DNA of 7,367 nucleotides from Chloroflexota bacterium. GTDB taxonomy: Bacteria; Chloroflexota; Anaerolineae; 4572-78. The first letter of the stretch is position 1. The number at the start of each line of letters is the position of its first letter. The stretch spans positions 1 through 7,367 of the forward strand of contig JAJRUC010000323.1 in assembly GCA_024278015.1 (NCBI GenBank). Direction: 5' to 3'. Made by a program: the position numbers and the translations under genes. The notes beneath the pieces are model-generated. The model did no database searches. It saw only the letters and a program-made list of their open reading frames with translations, and had not been told where the DNA came from. This document shows positions 1 through 5,400 of this stretch, one piece after another.

Positions 1-651
1 CGCCTTGACGGCCACGGCGTACCACACATCGGTTAGCCAGGCCACCCGCCGCGCGCCGGGCCGGCCCAACAGCGTCACCCCGTCAACAATAGCCAGGTCT
101 GCCTGCAACGCCGAAGCGGCATCGGGCATGGGCGCAATTTGCAGGGAGGGCGTGGTTTTCCGCAACCGGCGGGCCTCCATATCCGCCATCGACCCCCATT
201 CGACAGCCACTGTCTGTCCGGCCAGATCATCCACCGTTTGCACCTCGGTTTTGGTGGTTATCAGCACTTGCCCGGCGTTAAAATAGGGGCTGGAATAGGC
301 TATATCGCGGGTAAGCAGGGGGTTAATGGCCAGGCCGGAAATAATCATATCTACCCGGCCCACCTTCAGGGCATCGGGCAGGCCGTCAAAGCCGATGTTG
401 GCAAATTCCACCGTTACGCCCAAATCGGCGGCAATGGCGCGGGCAATATCGGCGTCCAGGCCGACCACCTGCCCGGCCCGGTTCAGCAGTTCAAACGGCG
501 GAAAGCCGGCGTCCAGACCTACCCGCAGCGCCCCCCGCCGCCGAATGTCGGCCAGGCCGGTTTGAGCCTGCCGGCGAGTGATTATCACCCCGCCGATAAT
601 AATTGCCAGGCCCAGCGCCAGCACTGTTATCAACCACAATCGTTTTTGCAT
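1..651 (-). CDS. ABC transporter substrate-binding protein, SBP_bac_3 family (C-terminus cut by window edge)
   Basis: Reading the minus strand from the ATG at 651 gives 217 codons that stay open to base 1. Residues about 6-24 form a hydrophobic segment (ITVLALGLAIIIGGVIIT) followed by two Arg. The mature part then begins with the family's usual opening, RGALRVGLDAGFPPFELLN (about 39-57). Further family signatures follow: a DADIARAIAADLGV segment, GRVDMIISGLAINPLLTRD, YSSPYFNAGQVLI, DLAGQTVAVEWGS, and near the edge DVWYAVAVKA. This is the extracytoplasmic binding-protein fold used for polar amino acids and similar small solutes; the ligand cannot be told from sequence alone. Relatives run to roughly 250-280 residues, so perhaps 40-60 are missing. 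No lipobox Cys follows the hydrophobic segment, so it may be a signal anchor or a cleaved signal. The start lies 7 nt after the stop of the upstream hydrolase, has no strong Shine-Dalgarno, and suggests translational coupling. Confidence 0.9.
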   Translation of the reverse strand, partial: MQKRLWLITVLALGLAIIIGGVIITRRQAQTGLADIRRRGALRVGLDAGFPPFELLNRAGQVVGLDADIARAIAADLGVTVEFANIGFDGLPDALKVGRVDMIISGLAINPLLTRDIAYSSPYFNAGQVLITTKTEVQTVDDLAGQTVAVEWGSMADMEARRLRKTTPSLQIAPMPDAASALQADLAIVDGVTLLGRPGARRVAWLTDVWYAVAVKA

Positions 652-658
652 GGTGTCA

Positions 659-1771
659 TCAATCCATACCGGCGGCATATCGTTTCACTTCATTGTAGAT
701 GGGTTTCAGTTCAAAATCCGGCGTGACGAAGGTGAAATAATCAAGATAACTGCGGGCCGGGGCGGGGTATCGAAAGGCCCACAAATCCAGCGAAGCCAGC
801 CAGGGCCAGGCGAGGGCCATCCGGTAGGCTTGCAAGGTATATTGAATACGTTGCCCCGGCTTTACGGCCCGCGTCCAGCGGGGGTGGTCGTTCCAGCCCC
901 CTTCGGTAATGTGGATGGGCATCTCGCCGTAGCCGTATTCCGCCAGCAATTGGTGGGCCAGTTCCACCCGCCGAAAATTGACCACATCGGGAGCGGGCGG
1001 GTCATCGGGGGGATAAACCCAGCCATAGGCGTGGGCCGCCAGGCCGTCCATCGCCTCGCCCGCGCCGGCGTTGAGCATGGCCCGCAAATAGTCCAGATCG
1101 TTCATGGCAAATTCATCGCCGCCGGGGGCCAGATTGGGGGCCAGCGCCCCGCCCAGCACCTGCACATCAGGATTGGCCTCTTTGGCCCGGCGCCAGGCTA
1201 TCCGCAACAAATCGGTGTAGGCCGCCGGGTCAACCGGCCGAAACCCCCACTCCAGCGACAAATTCGGCTCGTTCCAGATGATGATGTAATCCACCTGCCC
1301 CTGATAGCGCTTGACGAAAGCGTACACATAATCGCCGAAACGCTCAAAACCGGCGGGCGATAAAAAGGAAGTTGAGGTATCGGCGGGTCTGGCCCACGCC
1401 GGCACAAAGCCCAGCCGGGCGATGACGGTTAGCCCTTGCCTGGTGGCGTGGTCAATCACCCGGTCGCTGTGCTGCCAGTTAAAGAAGCCGGGCAGCGGTT
1501 CGCGGTACGCCCACGGAAAATACTCCACCACCCACGGAGCGCCCATCTCTCGCACCAGTTGCAGGGTGTACTTAATTTTCCAGGCTTCCACCTCGTCGGT
1601 CAGGCGAGTGTGAACGCCCATTTTGGGGTTGACGGTTTGCACGGTTTGCGGCGGGCCCAACGGCACATCCGGCATGGGGGCAGAGCGGGCCAGACCGGCC
1701 GGCGCCGCCAGCGCCACAATAATCCACAGCCCTGCCCGTATAAATTTCGACAGCCGGTTTTCTTTCATCAT
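659..1771 (-). CDS. Secreted clan GH-A glycoside hydrolase (GH39/GH5-like)
   Basis: This is a 370-residue protein. From the ATG at 1771 (or the adjacent ATG at 1768) it begins MMKENRLSKF, a charged n-region, then a hydrophobic core and a probable signal-peptidase site near LARSA (about residues 27-31), so export is expected. The rest fits a TIM-barrel retaining glycosidase. GVHTRLTDE opens the barrel at about 52-60. IIIWNEPN (163-170) carries the Asn-Glu pair of the acid/base, with Glu168. HITEGGWND (287-295) carries the likely nucleophile, Glu290. The motifs LGGALAPN, AAHAYG and LDLWAFRY also fit known clan GH-A barrels. The substrate is not readable, though plant or microbial beta-glycans or xylosides are typical. 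The frame stays open to 2044, but residues upstream of 1771 look non-coding (C/G tracts, no signal peptide). An AGGAGG sits unusually far upstream, 23 nt from the ATG. The gene is followed by a binding-protein gene after 7 nt. Confidence 0.85.
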   Translation of the reverse strand: MMKENRLSKFIRAGLWIIVALAAPAGLARSAPMPDVPLGPPQTVQTVNPKMGVHTRLTDEVEAWKIKYTLQLVREMGAPWVVEYFPWAYREPLPGFFNWQHSDRVIDHATRQGLTVIARLGFVPAWARPADTSTSFLSPAGFERFGDYVYAFVKRYQGQVDYIIIWNEPNLSLEWGFRPVDPAAYTDLLRIAWRRAKEANPDVQVLGGALAPNLAPGGDEFAMNDLDYLRAMLNAGAGEAMDGLAAHAYGWVYPPDDPPAPDVVNFRRVELAHQLLAEYGYGEMPIHITEGGWNDHPRWTRAVKPGQRIQYTLQAYRMALAWPWLASLDLWAFRYPAPARSYLDYFTFVTPDFELKPIYNEVKRYAAGMD

Positions 1772-1860
1772 GGTCTGCGATATTTTACCCGATACCTCCT
1801 CGCTTGCCCAATGGCAATGGACATCCGGGTGTTTACAAATTCCGGTCACCATCCGGCAGC

Positions 1861-1879
1861 GCAAATAGCGCCCGTTTGC
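1861..1879. promoter_or_regulatory. Short inverted repeat in the divergent intergenic region, possible operator
   Basis: The sequence has GCAAA at 1861-1865 and TTTGC at 1875-1879, separated by 9 nt, giving 5-bp arms around a GC-rich centre. It lies about 90 bp upstream of the hydrolase start and about 160 bp upstream of the PPOX start. Size and symmetry are compatible with a dimeric repressor site. Arms this short also occur by chance, and no regulator gene is present in the window. Confidence 0.2.
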
Positions 1880-1886
1880 CGTTTTA

Positions 1887-1950
1887 CCCCCCCAAAAAAT
1901 CCCCCCCCCGATTCGGAGGGGAAGTAAAATCCTCCCCCCGCAAAAGGGGG
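1887..1950. other. C-tract/G-tract cluster between divergent genes
   Basis: On the plus strand there is C7 (1887-1893), C9 (1901-1909), G4 (1918-1921), C6 (1934-1939) and G5 (1946-1950), interleaved with A/T-rich spacers. The minus strand, which is the non-template strand for the hydrolase gene, therefore carries G6, G9 and G7 runs. C5 at 1935-1939 and G5 at 1946-1950 can form a 5-bp hairpin with a 6-nt loop. The block could be G-quadruplex-forming, a degraded intergenic repeat, or simple low-complexity DNA. No T-run follows the hairpin, so it does not look like a terminator. Confidence 0.5.
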
Positions 1951-1977
1951 TGATCGTTACAAATTCCATTCTGTTTT

Positions 1978-2005
1978 TTGAACCCGGCCTGAAAATGGTT
2001 ACAAT
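1978..2005 (+). promoter_or_regulatory. Probable sigma70-type promoter for the PPOX-CHAT unit
   Basis: TTGAAC at 1978-1983 and TACAAT at 2000-2005 are separated by 16 nt. They resemble the TTGACA and TATAAT consensus boxes at near-ideal spacing. Transcription would start near 2012, leaving a leader of about 25 nt that contains the ribosome binding site at 2028-2031. No second promoter was seen in the 24 nt before the CHAT gene, so this one may serve both genes. Confidence 0.5.
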
Positions 2006-2027
2006 GACAGCATCACAAATATCGTTT

Positions 2028-2031
2028 GGAG
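2028..2031 (+). promoter_or_regulatory. Ribosome binding site that fixes the PPOX start
   Basis: GGAG followed by 5 nt (AAAAG) precedes the ATG at 2037. This spacing supports 2037 over the longer in-frame start at 1950, which would lie upstream of the predicted promoter and lacks family homology. Confidence 0.75.
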
Positions 2032-2036
2032 AAAAG

Positions 2037-2435
2037 ATGAGCAACTTAATTCCTGAAAGTCATATAGTTCTGTTTGAACGTCCTGTCATCGCCAGCCTGG
2101 GTACGGTTATGCCCGACGGCCGGCCGCAGGTGAACCCGGTTTGGTGCGATTATGACGGCACGCACGTGCGCGTCAATTCGGCCCAGGGGCGACAAAAGGA
2201 CCGCAATTTACGGGAACGCGCCTTTGCCACAATTCTGCTGCGCGACCCCGAAAATTCTTTTTTTTGGGTTGAAGTGCGGGGCAAAGCGGTAGAAATCACC
2301 ACCGAAGGGGGCGACGCCCACATCGACTCGCTGGCAAAAAAATACACGGGCGAAGAGACCTATCCCTGGCGCGTGCCGGGCGAAGTGCGCGTTATTTACA
2401 AAATTTTGCCGGAGCGGGTGGTCGCTTCCGGCTGA
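2037..2435 (+). CDS. PPOX-class F420-dependent oxidoreductase (Rv1155-like)
   Basis: This is a 132-residue protein with the split-barrel flavin/deazaflavin fold of the pyridoxamine-phosphate-oxidase-like superfamily. Recognisable segments in order are IPESHIVLFE (5-14), LGTVMPDGRPQVNPVWCDYDG (21-41), VRVNSAQGRQKDRNLRE (44-60, the cofactor-phosphate-binding region), ILLRDPEN (66-73), VEVRGKAVEI (78-87) and RVPGEVRVIYKILPERV (112-128). These match the F420-dependent branch (TIGR03618-like) better than FMN-dependent PNP oxidase. Such enzymes use reduced F420 for hydride transfer to varied acceptors, and the substrate here is unknown. Length is normal and no signal peptide is present, so it should act in the cytoplasm. 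The large CHAT gene starts 24 nt after its stop with its own ribosome binding site, so the two are probably co-transcribed. Confidence 0.88.
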   Translation: MSNLIPESHIVLFERPVIASLGTVMPDGRPQVNPVWCDYDGTHVRVNSAQGRQKDRNLRERAFATILLRDPENSFFWVEVRGKAVEITTEGGDAHIDSLAKKYTGEETYPWRVPGEVRVIYKILPERVVASG

Positions 2436-2448
2436 CCGCTATTTCCAC

Positions 2449-2453
2449 AGGAG
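2449..2453 (+). promoter_or_regulatory. Ribosome binding site of the CHAT gene
   Basis: AGGAG followed by 6 nt precedes the ATG at 2460. It supports that start and shows the gene can be translated independently of the upstream PPOX gene. Confidence 0.7.
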
Positions 2454-2459
2454 CGCGCT

Positions 2460-5400
2460 ATGGTTGCCGTTCAAGATTGGGTGGCGCTGTTTTATTTGTG
2501 CGGAAACACTTCCGCGTTGCAAGACAGTTTACGAAGCCGGCTGGATGACCTGACCGCAGCCGGGGCCGGGGCCGGTTGCGGCTTGACGGCGCTGGTTCAG
2601 GTTGCCCACCCCACAGGCACGGCCCGATTCATCATATCCGGGGCCGGGCAAGCAGCCCGCGCCCAACCGGCGCAACTGTTGCCGCCGGTCAATACCGGGC
2701 AGGCGGCCGCGTTGTCTGACTTTTTGCGCTGGGCATGGCGCGTGCAGCCGGCCCGACGCATGGCGCTGGTGTTGGTGGGGGCATGCCCCCCCGCCGAGGC
2801 AGACTGGCCGCACCCCATCGCCTTTTGCTACGACGCCGCCGGGCAGGAGGCCCTGACCCCGGATACGTTGCGGCAAGGACTGGTTGAGGGGCTGGCCGGC
2901 TCGCCGCAGCGGGCCGTAGACCTGCTGCTGTTCGACATTGAAAACACGCAATATCTGGAACTGGCTTACCAGCTTTCGGGGGTGGCGGGGATAGTGCTGG
3001 GCAGTCAGGAGCAACCCCCGGCCTGGCCCTGTCGACAGTTGTTGCGCGGCTGGCAAACGCTGGCGGCTGAAGGCCGCGCCGACCCCGCCGCAATGGCCCG
3101 CGCCGCCCTTCAGACCATCCCCCCCCCAAACCGGGCGGCAGTTTCCGCCCTGAATCTGGACGCGCTTGCCCGCTTTGCCCCCGCCTTCGACGGCCTGACC
3201 TCGGCCTTGATGCAATCTTTGGGCGATGATTTGGTGTGGCGGGTGATGTGGCGCGCCGAAACACAAACCGCCTTCAATTTGGGGCCAATCCGGCCAAACG
3301 CCGCTTCCGCTTCCCACTTCGATATGGCCGGCTGGCTGCAAGCCCTGGCCGCCCGCTTGCGAGAGGTGGCCCAGGCAGCCATCGTTGAGTGGTGGGCCGG
3401 GCATCGCGCTCACCTGCCCCCCGCCTGGCGCGATTCGATTGCTCCGGCTGAAGAGGACGATTCGGGCGCAATTGAACGTCAAATTGAACAGCAACTTGAT
3501 TCGGCGCCGGCTGACTTGCCCCCCTGGCTCGCCAGCGATTATCGCATTACCCAAAGCCAGCGCCAACGCGCCCGCCAACTGGCTACCCTGGCCGAAGCGG
3601 CCCTTAATCTGCTCACCGCCGAAGAAGACGGCCTCATCCTGACCCGGCAAGGGGGCCTGAATGTTTTCTGCCCGCCCAATCTGGATGACCTGCGCACCTC
3701 GCCCTATTTGCACCTGGCCTTCAATCGAAATACCCACTGGGCGGCCCTGCTGGGGGCCGTCAATCTCATTGCCCAGCACCCCCGCGCCCTGTGGCGGCTG
3801 GCCGGCTCGCTGCTGACCACCGCCCCCGCCCCGGTTAAAGAAGATTTGCTGCGCCGTCTGATTGGCCCGGCTTCGGTGATGGTGGGCTATCGAACCCAGT
3901 TTCAGGTGCTGGCCGCGCCGCAAAAGCTCAGCCTGTCGCTGGAGGCCCTGCCCCCCGCCCCCGGTGACGACAACGCCCAAACCTGGCGCCTGCGGCTGGA
4001 ATCGCCCGGCAGAGGGGCCACCGTGGTTGAGCAGCGCAGCCGGGTGCAAGCCGACGCCCTCTCGACTCTGCTGGCTGAACTAACCGACATACTGTATCGC
4101 CCCTGGGTTGACCGGGCCGGACTAGCCCAATTAACGGCCCTGGGGCAAGCCCTGGGTGAAGACCTCATCCAGAATTTAACCGATACCCTGGCCGAAGAGC
4201 ATCGCCTTTTGGCCCGCTTGTCTCCCACGCCCGCCGCGCCGCACCTGCAATTGCAGCTTCCCCGCCCCCTGATGCGCTATCCGTGGGAATTGCTGCACGA
4301 TGGCGCGGGTATGCTGGGCGACCGCTTTGCCGTGGGCCGCCAGATTTTTATGGAGCCGGGCCTTTCGCGGCCCTTTGTGTACCGGAAAGAGGGCAAATTG
4401 CGGGTGCTGGTCATCGGCGACCCCCGCCTGTCGCCCGAATATTTGGCAAAAGCGGCCCAACAGGGCTTGCCCGATTATCAATTGCCCGATGCGGAACGGG
4501 AAGCGGCCCAGATTGCCGCAATGTTCGAGCAACTGGCCGCCACGCCCGGCAGCGCTATCGACTTTGAGCCGGAGCGGGATGCCTGGATTAATCGCCGGCT
4601 GACCAAAGCCGCCTTCAGAACCCTGCTGCGCAGCGGGGAGTACGATTTGATTCATTTTGCCGGACACGCCGTCTTCAACGCCGAACATCCAACCCAAAGC
4701 GCCTGGATTTTGAGCGACGGCCCGCTGTGGGCGCAGGAGATTCGCAACACCCTGGCCCGCGTCGAAACCCCGCCCCGGCTGGTTTTTGCCAACGCCTGCC
4801 AGGCGGCTATGGACGGCAAGCCGCCCGATGTCCGCTTTCAGGGCGATGTCTTTGGGCCGGCAACGGCTTTTGTCAATCAGGGCGCGGCCGCTTACATTGG
4901 CCCGCTGTGGCCCATCAACGATACGCTGGCCCTGCAAATGGCCCTCGATTTTTACCAGGCCATGCTTTTGCAACGGCGCAGCCTGGGGCAAGCCCTGCAT
5001 TTTGCCCGCACACAAGCCAAACAGGCCACGCTGCCAACATCAAACCTGACCGACGACACCCTGCCGCCCCTTTCGCCTCAAATTGGGCTGGGCTGGGCCG
5101 GCATGGTTTTATACGGCGACCCCACCGCCAACCCAATGGCCTCGCTGTGGACGCCCCACCACCTGGCCCCCGACTATCCGGCGGCATCTGCGCCGGCCGC
5201 GCTCGCGCCGCAGCCCGCCCCCCGGCAACGGCCTCGCTATCCGCTGCAACCTTCAACGGCAGAAACCGTGGCCCAAATATCCGGCCCCGGTATGGAACTG
5301 TTGCCCCTTACACGGGGCGGCGACGCCCCCTTGCCCGTCAATCGGCGCCTGATTGAGCTGGTAGAGGTGAACGGCCTGCGCCACTGGCAAATTGTCGATA

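Noticed and set aside
578..1363. Plus-strand open frame opposite the glycoside hydrolase and its partner
   Set aside because: No recognisable motifs. The minus strand encodes WNEPN and ITEGGW motifs and a signal peptide in a coherent frame.
1935..1950. C5/G5 hairpin as a rho-independent terminator
   Set aside because: The stem is only 5 bp, no T-run follows on either strand, and it lies between divergent gene starts where no transcript should end.
1950..2036. Upstream extension of the PPOX gene to the ATG at 1950
   Set aside because: The extra 29 residues have no family homology and overlap the predicted promoter. A good ribosome binding site serves the ATG at 2037.
1772..2044. Upstream extension of the glycoside hydrolase frame
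   Set aside because: It translates G/C-tract intergenic DNA and would bury the signal peptide about 90 residues into the protein.
2777..2790. Perfect 14-bp palindrome GGGGGCATGCCCCC
   Set aside because: It lies inside the CHAT coding frame (VGACPP) and is readily explained by Gly and Pro codons in a GC-rich gene. No T-run follows and it is not near a start.
2529..5015. Long open frames on the minus strand opposite the CHAT gene (2529-4049 and 4176-5015)
   Set aside because: They are low-complexity Gly/Pro/Arg/Gln-rich translations with no domain, typical of the antisense of a GC-rich gene. The plus-strand frame has clear family motifs throughout.
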